A stretch of 64,000 bases of DNA from Porites lobata (lineage: Eukaryota; Cnidaria; Anthozoa; Scleractinia; Poritidae). Numbering within the stretch: position 1 is the first letter of the stretch; each line of letters opens with the position of its first letter. Positions 24,301-36,645 of the stretch are shown piece after piece. The notes under the pieces were generated by a model. It saw only the letters and a list, made by a program, of their open reading frames with translations, made no database searches and was not told where the DNA came from. Both the position numbers and the translations under genes were made by a program. The stretch lies in assembly GCA_942486035.1 (NCBI GenBank), contig CALNXK010000524.1:1-64000 (forward strand), given 5' to 3'.

Positions 24301-25924
24301 GTCAGCACTCTGGGTTAGGTCTAATAAAAACTGAACTTTTGCGTGTCTTGCGCTCCTCGCTCGCTTAAAAAACGGGAAAAAGAAAATAGTAATGAAAAAT
24401 GAACATAAAATAAGTTGACTTACGCACGACCCCAGAAAAGAGGGAACACAATAAGTGAGTGCATTCAATTAGAAGAGGGGCCAAATCAGTGTCAGAAATG
24501 GTCATAGATCGACGAACACACCGCAACACAGATTCAATCAGTCAGAGCGACAACATTTATTATTCATCTAAGCCTACTTTTTACCTCTCTCTTGCTTGGC
24601 GCACTAAATACATTTAAATAAGCCCTTATTTAATATGCGGGAAGGAATTTAAATTATATTTCTACCATGTTTTTCGTCACTGAACTTCGCTTTGTCGCGC
24701 ACAAGCGTTTCATATGCTCTTTGTAATATTAAGTAAGATTTTACTTGATTTAAAGTTAGAAATATGGCTGAGAATGTTTAAAATGGCCCGTGAATGTCAA
24801 CGTCTTATCAGTTTTCGAAGTAATGAGCTTCTTTCCGTTAAAAGTTCTTTCCTCCGACACTAAGTTATTTGGCAGACAGCGCCTGCAATTTCACATTTTA
24901 CACGCTGAGAACCTTTGTTGTAAACTTCCAAAATGTTTAGTAAATGTGACACTGTTTGGTTTGTATTTTTAAGCTTTAAACAATGAAATGAACAATCCTC
25001 GCTTTGAAGTTCTTTCGTTCGACCGCGGTCAACAGTCCTCTCGTGGAAGCGAAACAAGTTTGTACATTCCCACGTATCTGACAATGTTTTTTTTAAAGAT
25101 TCATAAACAGGTTAGCTGCATCTCTTAGCTATCGTACGTTGTCTTACCTTTGTTTTTTTCTCTCCTGTTGGAGAAAAAGTGAGAAGATAAATTTCTGGCA
25201 GGGGTTGAAGTCTGTCGAGGTGAAAACGCGAGAATGCTGACTACAAGCTGTTGAGTGTTTTGGCCAAAATCTTGACCACAGAACTGAGATATCACTAATT
25301 TAGCTGTCAAGCAATAGGCACGTCAATCGCCTGTCAACGGAAGCTCTAAATCCGTCCCTTTTTTGGCGTTGTCCACGAACTTTGACGGCAATTATCGAAC
25401 AAATTTGTTGCCTTTGGATTCGATTTGGATAGTTCTAGCGTGCAATGCAGGCGTGTTATGGGGGCGGGCGAAAGCTGCTTGTTTTTGGCGTACTATGCAG
25501 CGTAGGGTAGTTCTAACCTGAGTATCAGGCCATCTTTAGGGATCAGGGGAGAGTGGGTAAGAAAGGCGAAGGGGGAAGTGGACGACAGAACAGAAGCGAG
25601 CAGACAAAAGCGCGGGAATCTTTTCGTTTAGAAGTACACTTTTATGACGATGTATCTGTCAGCACTCTGGGTCAGCTCTAATAAAAACTGAACTTTTGCT
25701 TGTCTTGCGCTCCTCGCTCGCTTAAAAAACGGGAAAAAGAAAATAGTAATGAAAAATGAACATAAAATAAGTTGACTTACGCCCGTTCCCAGAAAAGAGG
25801 GAACACAATAAGTGAGTGCATTCAATTAGAAGAGGGGCCAAATCAGTGTCAGAAATGGTCATAGATCGACGAACACACCGCAACACAGATTCAATCAGCC
25901 AGAGCGAGGACATTTATTATTCAT

Positions 25925-26402
25925 CTAAGTGGTTATATACCTACCGGAATCCGATTGATCGGCGATGTTTTCACGCAGTTCACTTCCCGGGCTTGCGCTC
26001 AGAGGAAAGGGAAACATCTCTTATGGATCCACGCTCAGAATTCTAGCCGCACACTCACTCAGTGGTGGTGTTTGGCAGGGGAGACGTACACGTTCCAGTT
26101 TTGTATGCGTATGTGTTCGCTGTTTCCTGTCCGTTGCCTTCTCGAACGCCGCACCACTCGACATACAGTCTTTAATCAATATATCCGTGAGGTCGCCGGA
26201 TTGGAAATACAGTGAGCACTCTTCATCTATCGATAGCCCTTCATCGGCTAAGCCATGGCAGACTGGCTGCTCTCTTACTTCGTCCGTCGAGGCTTGCGCT
26301 TTGACTTGACTACCAGAGCGAGTACATCTAAGTAGTTATATGCCTACCGGAATCCGATTGATCGTCGATGTTTTCACGCAGTTCACTTTCCGGGCTTGGG
26401 CT
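25925..26402 (-). other. Insert in array: island with minus-strand open frame between direct repeats
   Basis: A direct repeat of about 75 bp (GGTTATATACCTACCGGAATC ... at 25,925-25,997 and again at 26,329-26,402) flanks about 330 bp found nowhere else in full in the array. On the minus strand the island is open for about 100 codons without an ATG: EGLSIDEECSLYFQSGDL, then KDCMSSGAAFEKATDRKQ, to a stop near 26,025. The flanking repeat itself looks like an exon on the minus strand, with acceptor TTTCCCTTTCCTCTGAG, acidic reading RENIADQSDS, and donor GATTCCG/GTAGGTAT. Fused remnants of the same modules recur near 27,387 and 28,615. I do not recognise the protein. Confidence 0.35.
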
Positions 26403-28409
26403 TTGACAAGCCCTCAACTGGAGTACTGATGACTAGCCTCTTATTTTTTCACAAATTTTAGAAAAGACGAAAAACGGAAGCGAGCAGACAAAACCACGGG
26501 ACTTTTTTTTTTTAAAGTACACTTTTATTACGATGTATCTGTCAGCAGTCCGGGTCAGCTCTAATAAAAACTGAACGTTTGCGTGTGTTGCGCTCCTCGC
26601 TCGCTTAAAAAACGCGAAAAAAAAAAATAGTAATGAAAAATGAACATAGAAAAAGTTGACTTACCCACGACCCCAGAAAAGAGGGAACACAATAAGTGAG
26701 TGCATTCAATTAGAAGAGGGGCGAAATCAGTGTGACAGAAATGGTCATAGATCGACGAACACACCGCAACACAGATTCAATCAGTCACAGCGACAACATT
26801 TATTATTCATCTAAGCGTACCTTTTACCTCTCTCTTGCTTGGCGCACTAAATACATTTAAATAAGCTCTTATTTAATATGCGGGAAGGAATTTAAATTAT
26901 ATTTCTACATCGTTTTTCGTCACTGAACTTCGCTTTGTCGCGCACAAGCGTTTCATATGCTCTTTGTAATATTAAGTAGGATTTTACTATGTTTAAAATG
27001 GCCCGTGAATGTCATTGTCTTTTCAGTTTTCAAAATAATGAGCTTCTTTCCGTTAAAAGTTCTTTCCACCGACGCAAAGTTATTTGGCAGACGGCGCCTG
27101 CAATTTCACATTTTACAGGCTGAGAACCTTTGTTGTAAACTTCCAAAATGTTTAGTAAATGTGACACTCTTTGGTTTGTATTTTTAAGCTTTAAACAATG
27201 AAATGAACATCCCTCGCTTTGAAGTTCTTTCGTTCGACCGCGGTCAACAGTCCTCTCGTGTAAGCGAAACAAGTTTGTACATTCCCACGTATCTGAAAAT
27301 ATCAGTGTCAGAAATGGTCATAGACCAGCGAACACACAACACGGATTCAATCAGCCAGAGCGAGTACATCTATTATTCATCTACGTGGTTATATACCTAC
27401 CGGAATCCGATTGATCGTCGATGTTTTCACAGAGTTCATTTCCCGATAAAAACTGAACTTTTGCGTGTCTTTTCGGTCTTTTCAGTTTTCGAAATAATGA
27501 GCTTCTTTCCGTTAAAAGTTCTTTCCTCCGACGCTAAGCTATTTGGCAGACAGCGCCTGCAATTTCACATTTTACACGCTGAGAACTTTTGTAGTAAACT
27601 TCCAAAATGTTTAGTAAATGTGACACTATTTGGTTTGTATTTTTAAGCTTTAAACAATGAAATGAACAATCCTCGCTTTGAAGTTCTTTCGTTCGACCGC
27701 GGTCAACAGTCCTCTCGTGGAAGCGAAACAAGTTTGTACATTCCCACGTATCTGAAAATGTTTTTTTTTTAAGATTCATGAACAGGTTAGCTGCATCTCT
27801 TAGCTATCGTACGTTGTCTTACCTTTGTTTTTTTCTCTCCTATTGGAGAAAAAGTGAGAAGATAAATTTCTGGCAGGGGTTGAAGTCTGTCGAGGTGAAA
27901 ACGCGAGAATGCTGACTACAAGCTGTTGAGTGTTTTGGCCAAAATCTTGACCACAGAACTGAGATATCACTAATTTAGCTGTCAAACAATAGGCACGTCA
28001 ATCGCCTGTCAACGGAAGCTCTAAATCCGTCCCTTTTTTGGCGTTGTCCACGACATTAAACAATTGAACGAATCTGTTGTCTTTGGATTCGACTTGGATA
28101 GTTCTAGCGTGCAGTGCAGGCGTGTCGTGGGGGCGGGCGAAAGCTGCTTGTTTTTGGCGTACTATGCAGCGTAGGGTAGTTCTAACCTGAGTATCAGGCC
28201 ATCTTTAGGGATCAGGGGAGAGTGGGTAAGAAAGGCGAAGGGGGAAGTGGACGACAGAACAGAAGCGAGCAGACAAAAGCGCGGGAATCTTTTCGTTTAG
28301 AAGTACACTTTTATGATAATGTATCTGTCAGCACTCTGGGTCAGCTCTAATAAAAACTGAACTTTTGCGTGTCTTATGCTCCTCGCTCGCTTAAAAAACG
28401 CGAAAAAGA

Positions 28410-28410
<1 letters not shown>

Positions 28411-28448
<38 letters not shown>
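28411..28448. repeat. AAT microsatellite within the fifth array unit
   Basis: About twelve AAT triplets replace the sequence that reads GAAAATAGTAATGAAAAATG in the other units, so this is a local expansion after the units were duplicated. The tyrosine run seen in the minus-strand frame there is an artefact of the microsatellite. Confidence 0.9.
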
Positions 28449-28449
<1 letters not shown>

Positions 28450-28940
28450 GAAGATAAAAAAATGACTTAGGCACTCTCCCGGAATAGGGGGAACACAATA
28501 AATGAGTGCAATCAATTGGAAGAGGGGCCAAATTAGTGTCAGAACATGGTCATAGATCGGCGAACAGACAACACAGATTCAATCAGCCAGAGCGAAAACA
28601 TCTATTTTTCATCTAAGTGGTTATATACCTACCGGAATCCGATTGATTGGCAAACTGGCTGCTGTCTTACTTCGTCCTTCGAGACGTACGAGGTCGAGCT
28701 CGCCGGCGAGATCGGTGGCGTTAACGGAAATAAAAAAATTTTGCAAAGGTCATCCGTCGATTATTTACTTCTTAGACTTTAGGTTGTCACAATAATTCAA
28801 TACACAAGTTCAGAAGTTGTGAGCAATTTGTGTTTAGTGATTTATAAAATAACTAAGGTATTACGCGCGTTCTGATTGGTTGAAAACCTATGGTTTATTG
28901 TGCCGGTAAACTCAGAGAAAACTTAACGTTATTTTATAAA

Positions 28941-29104
28941 AGCAATAGATCACACTATCTATGGGTTTACCGGCGTGATAACCCACTTGCAATGTTGGGT
29001 GAACACTCGAAAAGCTTGTAAATCACTCGCCTTCTGCTCGTGTTCTCCCAACATCCTGCGTGGATTATCACGCCGGTAAACCCGTAGAAAGTGTGGTCCA
29101 TTGT
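28941..29104. repeat. Foldback element with 60-bp arms
   Basis: The left arm (core GGGTTTACCGGCGTGATAA, 28,963-28,981) and right arm (core TTATCACGCCGGTAAACCC, 29,064-29,082) pair over about 60 bp with few mismatches, around a loop holding GCTTGTAAATCACTCGCC. Upstream, GCGCGTTCTGATTGGTTG at about 28,865 matches the style of the element at 44,430, where a CCGATTCTGATTGGCCAAAA phrase precedes a terminal hairpin. This is probably a non-autonomous element. Confidence 0.7.
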
Positions 29105-29344
29105 TTAAGTATTATTTGACACGGTACGGTAAGGTACTAGAAAATTCAAGTTATGTACATCATGTTTGTTTTCGAGTTGTTACTTAGTACGGTAGTTTCT
29201 TAAAAGGATCATGTCAAACGAGAATAGGAATGTTTACTTTTCAACCAAAGGGACATGGACCGAGAGAGGTGTCTGTAGCGGGAGCGGAGCGGGAGTTTGT
29301 TTCAGTCAAATGTCTGTAATTTTCACCGGGGATTCAGCGAGGTG

Positions 29345-29830
29345 TCCGCAAGGCGAGAGTTGACTGTATTTGTATTCATTTATTTGCCACACCATTACAA
29401 TCACAAAAAGATGCCAAAAAAACTGTAGGAAGAAATGGCGAGGAAGCCTAAAGGAAACTATGAAGCTTATGTTAATTAGGCCTCCTCAATTACAATTTTT
29501 CGAAGATGGCATAAAAATTACGGCGACGGATACAAAATAATATCAGGTGGAAAATTAAGATAACAATCAATATTACAGAAGTTTACAAATGTTGGATATT
29601 AAAAGGCCTTTTCCCAAGATTTTTGTTGGAGTATACTAATAATTATTACAAATAAATGCCTTAAGTGCTCTTTTAAAGGAAAAAGGGAAGGAAGCGTTGA
29701 TGACGTTAGTGTTAAAGGTGTTGTAAAATTTAGGTCGATCTATTGTTTCCAAAGAAGCAAGCGCTAGCCGAAGTTCGGTGAGATCAAATTCCTCGCTGAG
29801 CATGCATCGTGCGCTGCTCAGAAACTACCA
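29345..29830 (-). mobile_element. LINE 3' end, minus strand
   Basis: The minus strand reads as a LINE C-terminus (RPKFYNTFNTNVINASFPF, FKRALKAFICNNY at about 29,745-29,645). An untranslated tail follows with AATAAA (complement near 29,385) and ends near 29,345. No other RT segment is present. The family assignment rests on the FKRALK-type C-terminus and the tail layout, so it is moderate. Confidence 0.5.
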
Positions 29831-31187
29831 ATTCAGCCCTGCGGGTCAAAGTCTACTTCACCTCCTCCTTCGTATAAACCTAAACGTGGAGTTATAACGG
29901 CACATTACTGACTGACATAATTCTGTCCAACAGTTTATTTCTACTACTGTACACAACTAAAAGAATTTACAAGAATATAATTATAAATAAATACATAAAC
30001 GGTACATACGGTAGTGGGACACCCAAAATAACTCAAAAAGCTAAACTAGTTGGGTGACCGTAATTATGATGATTAAACTGTGAAAATCAGAAAAGGGGCA
30101 CAACAAATACATTGGTACAACATAAATGTCATAACTTGGTACAAAAGTAAATATACGGAATAAAACAAAATAAATAAATGTAAGCCATTAAAACATCAAT
30201 AAAGATTAATATAGACATAAACGGGCACACGGAGTCACCAAAAAATATAGAAAAACGCTGTAAGAATCTGCATTAAGCAGTGAACGGAAGACATCACACG
30301 CAGTAAGCGAAACACGTCCGCCATCTTTTCCTGTTAAAATCGTTCAAGGTTGAAAATAACTTGCGTAAAGGGTTAGGAATCCATTTCCTGTGTTTCGTAG
30401 CATATCGTATGATGTTATAGCACTATATACTCCCTCTTTTATTCTCGTATTATCATGCGTCGTAGGCATTTTTCCAGTTGCCAACCGTATAATAAGCGTC
30501 AAGAGCTCAGTTGAAAATCGTGGCATTGTTGCCACAAACCTGTGCTTTTTGAAATTTTCCGACCTTCTAGGGAATAATACATCTGGCGATGATATATCGA
30601 TTGGCTTAACTTTAAGTTGCCTTGGAGACTGCATGTATAATATTTCCAAGAAAGAACAAATGTCACGGTCAATTTTAATAGTTTCGTAAACGCAGTTCCG
30701 GGAAAAACGGACTGAAAATCTTTGAATTTTCGTCTACACTTTTCGATTTAGGGTGTAATTTTTTAACGTAGTACAAGTCAGAAAGAAATGACATAAAACA
30801 AATTCAGTCCGTCGTCTTTTTTGAGACGGCTGAAAACTGACGACCCAATCAGGATCAGGACAGTCTTCTTTTCGATGATAAAAACAACTTCAAATATACG
30901 CTTTGTAGGTGGCTATTTGCATCAACATGCATGGCTGAGTTCCGTATTGGGTATATATGTTTTTAACGCATCCTCTAAGTTACTTTACTTCAGGACCAAG
31001 GAACCTCGACAGATATTGTCCTTGGCAGAACAAAGAATATACCTTACCCCGGTACTAGTAAAATATACTGAAATGAACCTCGATATAACGAAACGTAGGT
31101 ATGGCAAACATTGAACCAGCCCCTTCGCCCTTCGTTGTATCGACGTTCCACTATAGTAGGGTTAGTTGAGGAAGCAGAAAGAGTATG

Positions 31188-34100
31188 TCAACTAGGAAAC
31201 CATCTGTAGCTTTTATAGTAAAGTGGATTGAGAACGTGGCTTGCTCGCCAGCCTTCATGGCAGGCCTTTTAAAGGGAAAGGGAGGGAGATTAAAATAGTG
31301 TTTTACCTCGTCTCAACGAGTATGATTGTTTTAACTAATTATACACCCGGGTACGAATTTTGTACCTCTCAGTTAGATATTTCCATTTTGTGTTCTTTAA
31401 ATATGGCATTATGTCCCGCAAGACACGTCTTTTTTTATCTCAGTATTGAAGTATCTTGCCTTGTACACTGCTTGTAGTACATCTAGTGAGTTTAACATGT
31501 CACGGCAACAAGAATGACAAAAACACAATGCGTTTAATAAGTAACACAACAACCTTACACGTTCTTTGCACTTTTTACACTTTTTGCTACATTGCTGTAT
31601 CATCACTGCATGACTAGGAAGTGAAAGTTGCCTTTATATACCTTATTTTACTTTACAACACATACAGATGAAAACGTTGTACAAAATAGAACAGACAGAA
31701 TTTTTAAGAGAAATAAAACAAGAGAATAATTACAATGATTAACACAGTAGGATCAGGGTCCTGATTTTCCTATGGGAGATAAAAGTGAAAAATAAATTAG
31801 CTTGAGCTTTTTATGTTACCAAGTCACTTCAATTAGATTTTGACATAATTCAGTCCTAAGTCAGGTAGTATTAAAAAATTTTTGGCCATCGAAGATGGAA
31901 AAAAATTGCGACTGAAAAATAGCTTAAAAATCGGTATGGTGGCCAGAAACCAGTTCGAAGTCCACTATATATCACACAAAATTGTGCGTTTGCTTGGCCA
32001 CACCATGTCAACAAAGATCTTCAGTTTATCATTAGTAAAATCTCGGTTTTAAGCCTGATTAAAAAAGATTAATGGTTAGCTTTGGTACTCTTACCCCTGG
32101 CCCAGTAGGGACTTGTAGACATGCTGTACCGCTAGAGGAAAAGAAATTCAAAAGCAGTTAGTATTTAAACATGGCCAAGGTTTAGGAACAATCTCTTTTT
32201 GTCTGCATTTTGAACTTTCTTACCAAACAGGGTTATGTCTACCACCGAGGTCCGTGCATTGTCGGACCAAACGCCCTCCATCACTGTATTGTTCCTAAGA
32301 AAAAAATCACAATGTTCAGTGTATCACAACGTTGCTGCTCATGATTGACTCAGAAGCATTCAGGATGGGCATGATTACGTCGCATGACTTGGCGTAATAT
32401 ATGTTTAGTAATTCGACAGCCTGTTACGCCTAAACTGTCGTTAATTTGATAATTTCAGCCTTGAATGAGCAAACTCTTCTTGGTCGGTTCTAAAGTTGCA
32501 AAAGAACACCTAGTGGAACTGGTATTTCCACTGATGAAGGGCCAGGCCCGAAACGTGTGGAAAGGATAATTTCAACCTAAACACGGCACTTTTGTTCATG
32601 ATTTCTTTATTTTTAATGAAAATTTTTGTTACTTCTATTTTCTAAAGTGCTACGCAGCTTAACGGAAATTCTTTCGTCATTTGTTGACAGGAACACCTAA
32701 CTTGTAACCTTGTTACCTCCGCAGTTGAGTGCTTTTTCGACTTGGTCCTTATTTTTAATGACCTTAAATGTTTCGAGGAACACGTGATTCTAATGCTCCT
32801 TTTACTATGAGAGCAATATTTTAAAATAGAATTCAAGTACGCCTATACAGATGGGTAAATTAGGGATTGAGTGCTACAAGTCTATTGAACACAAAGTCAT
32901 CGTTTAGTTTAAGCTCATTTTGCGCCCAAATATTTTCTTGCAGCTAGGTGTACTGTCTTGATATAAAGTCCATTAACATCATGTTGTTTAATCAATATTG
33001 CTTTTCTTTAGATGTCACTGAAGATTTACCAGAATGACATGCAATGTTCAAGGAAGACAATAATAACATTTACCTCGTGACGGTAGCCGGGATCTGGAGC
33101 GGCTTGAAGATCTTGAGCAGTTTCAGTGACGTCATCCTCACTAATCAACACCAAGTTATAAAGGCGAAGTAAGCTTTCACCGTTTTGCTTTTGTATATCA
33201 GATTGATTCCTAGTAGCAAGTCATTTACTGATTTATTTATTCGTTTATTTGTTCTTGCTAACTGGCTTACTAAGTTGAGTAAACATCAGTTATATTTGGG
33301 AAAGGTTTGAAATATCGGTTTAAGTTTGCAGGGAAATGTTTCGAACAGCTCATATAATAAAGATGGCGAGAGAGCCTCCAGAAATCGCCAAGCTTATAAA
33401 ATGTAAGGAGAATTACTCTCTTACTGAGAGATTTGCAGGACTATTTTCTATCAAAAGTTTTAAGTGGAACAAGTCTTTTCTAACTTCATAAATTAAAACT
33501 GGTAAAATTATTGAAAAGGTTCCGAACGATCTTGTAACACTAAGAGAAGCAGTTCTTTTCAGTTGAGGGCCGAAAGTCATTTGCATTGATAACACTACTC
33601 GATTTCTCCCCAATGTGTCATCTGCGTACGTGTGTCTCTAGCAGGCTTTGAAAAATATTTTAGCTCTTTTTGGTTTTTAAGAAACCTGACTCTCTCTTCC
33701 ACATTGATTGATTCCCTCATCTTATATTTGGAGTCTTAAATTGTTACTTTAAAAGAGGCAGGTGGCCCAATTTTTTTTAAGGTGGCTCGACCCAGTATTT
33801 TTGTAGACAGGTAGGCTTGCTTGATTTCGAAAGACTGGAAAGTATCTGGGTAAAACTCAATGCTGAGCTCTTTTTATAACTAGGAGGCTGTTCTCACAAA
33901 AAACAGCGATAAAATCAAATAGCCTTCATGCAGAAATTCCAAATAGTCTTCGTCTAGAAATTCCACGATATCTCCAAATTTCACTTGGACATTTTTGTGA
34001 AACTTCGCTAGCAAAGAGCATTTCCAGAGAAAGTGCGAATAAGGACTGTAATTCGATTAAGAGCGAAAACCATTGCGACGTCATTGTTACGTGGTATTCC

Positions 34101-35291
34101 GTTCGCGAAAAAATTATGTGTAATGTCATAATAAAGTTCAGTCTATATGTGACCATGTGTTATAATGTATTTACGATAAAGACCAAGTTATTTAAGTATA
34201 GGAGGTCCAAAGGTGAAAGGTATCAGTCTATACAAATACTGGATCGAGCTACCTTAGAAGAAGCGCTAATAGCAATATTCTCTTTTTAAGTACAGGAATA
34301 GAGGATCTATTTATTGAAAAAAGGCAAAGTTCGAGTGATATTTAAGGGCCTTTGTAGGTTTATGAACAAAAGCAACGCACGCCTTACTTGTTGCCGAGCT
34401 TAGTAATTACGGTATCTGTTTAATGACTATCAGTGATTTTATACGTTAGATTTTTTTACTTTTTACCTAGCAGCTAGTTCCTCCTTAGCCTTTTCTTCAT
34501 CATTTTTCTGAAAAATAGCCAAAAACATCGTTTGTTTTGGTCCAAAAGTCAGAAGTGAAGATGCAAATCTCTATGTACCTTGACAGAGTGATCTATCAGT
34601 TCACAATCATTTCCACCATGATATCGTTTTAATAAATATTTTGTTCTATTTCACTAACTTCGTCAATGACACATGTACGTAAAGATAAGTAGATGTTTAA
34701 GTATGTTCGTACATCACAACAACCGTAGCCAAATATAGTACATTGAAGGTTGAAAAATGATGTATTAATCGTTTCACGAAGTATAAACCTGAACAGGTTA
34801 GACAATACCTTGCAAGAGACCCAGAAAGGAAGCAAACATTGCAAACAGGAATTTAAAATATTGATTTAAAGCCGTGAAATAGTCCGGGTCGAGTGCATCC
34901 TTTTAAGCTGTACAAAGGATTTAATAGCATTGTCTAATTCGTCTGCTAAAACGTTCCAGTTGTTGAATATCACAACAAATACCCCTATGTTGAGATAACT
35001 GACATGTGTCTGTGTTTTGTAACCCGCTTACGGAGTTTTTATGTAACGTGAAGCAGTAAAACCTACACTCCACCCTGTGTAATAAAAAATCCCTGTAAGC
35101 TAATTTTTTTCTTTTTTTATCCGTAAAGAGGTGATGCTACTCAGCTTCCTATAGTGCATTTAATCTTAGATTATAATCCAGCGCAACGATTTAACATTTT
35201 GCTCAATATTTGTTGGGAAATTTGACGTCGTCATAAGGAAAAGCATGATACTATCTTCGATGCTCTTACCTGTTTTTCAGCCATCTTGAGT
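31188..35291 (-). CDS. Gene B: microexon gene, intact N-terminal exons (unrecognised family)
   Basis: Predicted exons, minus strand: 35270-35291 (22 nt; ATG at 35,284, MAEKQ; acceptor TTTTTCTTGTAG, donor CAG/GTAAGA), 34467-34507 (41; KNDEEKAKEELAA), 33074-33140 (67; acidic, EDDVTETAQDLQAAPDPG), 32224-32294 (71; acceptor TTTTTTTCTTAG, donor TTG/GTAAGA; contains QCTDLGGRHNPV) and 32095-32131 (37; acceptor TTTCCTCTAG, donor GGG/GTAAGA; CGTACLQVPTGP). Junction phases close without a stop through 77 codons. The N-terminus is charged and has no signal peptide; three cysteines lie in exons 4-5. The paralogue at 16.4-19.5 kb preserves every splice border. The end is unresolved: a phase-compatible candidate last exon lies at 31188-31265 (acceptor CCCTTTAAAAG, 25 codons plus TGA), with weak paralogue support. 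No family recognised. Confidence 0.6.
32513..32690. mobile_element. 178-bp insertion with 9-bp target duplication
   Basis: Copy A has an uninterrupted sequence where copy B carries this insert. GAACACCTA is repeated on both sides (32,504-32,512 and 32,691-32,699). The insert contains CTGATGAAGGGCCAGGCCCG, a phrase of the kind found in some short retroelements. It lies in the intron between exons 3 and 4 of gene B. Retroelement origin is an inference from the target duplication length. Confidence 0.7.
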
Positions 35292-36645
35292 CTACAAGAA
35301 AAACAAAGAAATTATTTCAAAAATTGGATTGGGCTTTATTTGTAACCTGTATTTGTGAAAATTGTGTACGTATATTGATAATTATTCATTGAGGTGCTTC
35401 AATAGAGTATGATTGATCAGATTGATATACGTATCCCTAACTTAGGCAAAACTGAGTGCGACGAAGGCAACGAAATTCAGAAATCAGCTGAAGAACATGT
35501 AGTTCAAAGCGTAGTAAAACTCACGAGCAAATTGCAGTCTCCCCAGTTCGCTCACCAGATAAAATCAAGATTTCGGCCGTGAACTCGGTGAGTACTTTTA
35601 TTTAGTCGTCCTAACCTTTACAAATAGCCAATTTTATCCACGCCAAATTACCATTGGAATCAAGTAATTGTGTAGATAACCAGATGCAGGGCCAAATTGA
35701 GTGACAATATAAATTCTGGTTGTGGGGCAAATGGTGCAAATCGATGTGCAACCAGCGTATCGTTGGGGTTTAATTACGCGGAATACGTCTACTTTCTTTA
35801 ATAGATAAACTAGTTTCACCTGCAAGAGTTAATGGCAGTATCATAACAATAGTGTCTAATTAAGAAAACTACACTACGGGCGTTCATTTCAGATAAACTA
35901 AAAAGGCATTACACGCCCTGCTGTGATTGTCTTCTTAGTTCGAGAGCTTTAAAAAGCTCTCGAATTGTTCTTCATAGTAATTTTATAACGTCTTGAAAGT
36001 ATAGAGGCTGGTTGAAAATAAGGGTCCAAGATGATGCTGTGTAGACAGTTTTCTTCTTGTTGACACAGAACTAAAGTTCCCGTGTTTTGTCCATTTTAAG
36101 AATATGGCTATGAAATTTAGACCTTTGTTTAAGTTCAATGCATACTGTGTGATTGTCTAGTCGTGTGCGAGTGTTCCGGGTTAAAGTGACTGGTGATTAA
36201 AAGCTGTTTGCCCCAACACAGCCGTTCCATAAATTGATGCTAAGAGTCATCTGGCGTTTACACTCGGGTGGTACGTGCATCTTATATGCCTCATTTACTG
36301 ATCGATAGAGTAGTGTTGCAAACTTCACTATTTATGCTATAAATTGAACAGTCATGCTTTCTTAAAGAAGAAATTGATTTGTAATGAAACGAAAAAACTT
36401 GGTCATTGACGTAAGGCAGCTTAAGCGACCACAACGACGACGGTAGCGATAACCATCTCTCAATAAAAGGATTTTGCGTTCATTCAAACTGTTCTCTTTT
36501 ACTTGCTCACGTTCGATCAATGCAGGAGAATTTTCCTGCTGCTGAATTTTAAAGTCAGTTCTGAAACCTAATTCAAGAAGAGAAAAGAAAATTCATTGAC
36601 ATGTGTCCCCGTCCTCCATGAAGCGTTGCGGTAGGAATTTTTAAT

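Larger units (their letters stand above)
21655..28790. repeat. Tandem array of a roughly 1.4-1.5 kb complex unit, five partly rearranged copies
   Basis: The phrase TACTTTTTACCTCTCTCTTG recurs at about 21,660, 23,028 and 24,572 and, slightly altered, at 26,816. A fifth unit starts internally near 27,475. Each full unit then has a GTTCGTCGCTGAGCTTTG/GAACTTCGCTTTG block, an ATTTGGCAGACGGCGCCTGC block, a GGTCAACAGTCCTCTCGTGG block, a GGCACGTCAATCGCCTGTC block, a GGGGGCGGGCGAAAG block and a CAATAAGTGAGTGCATTCA block. Units differ by substitutions, indels and joins: 25,925-26,450 and 27,300-27,470 contain extra or fused modules. Frames in one unit are usually interrupted in another, so the unit as a whole is not a conserved protein-coding gene, although several segments have consensus splice borders on the minus strand. 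Confidence 0.85.

Noticed and set aside
24860..27779. Minus-strand frames TWECTNLF...QIT in array units as a conserved protein
   Set aside because: The frame is shifted in the first two units by a single base and carries replacement changes in the others, so the protein is not conserved, although the acceptor before it is.
21655..28790. CRISPR-like or bacterial repeat array
   Set aside because: The units are about 1.4-1.5 kb, complex and diverged, without short direct repeats and spacers; the DNA is eukaryotic in character.
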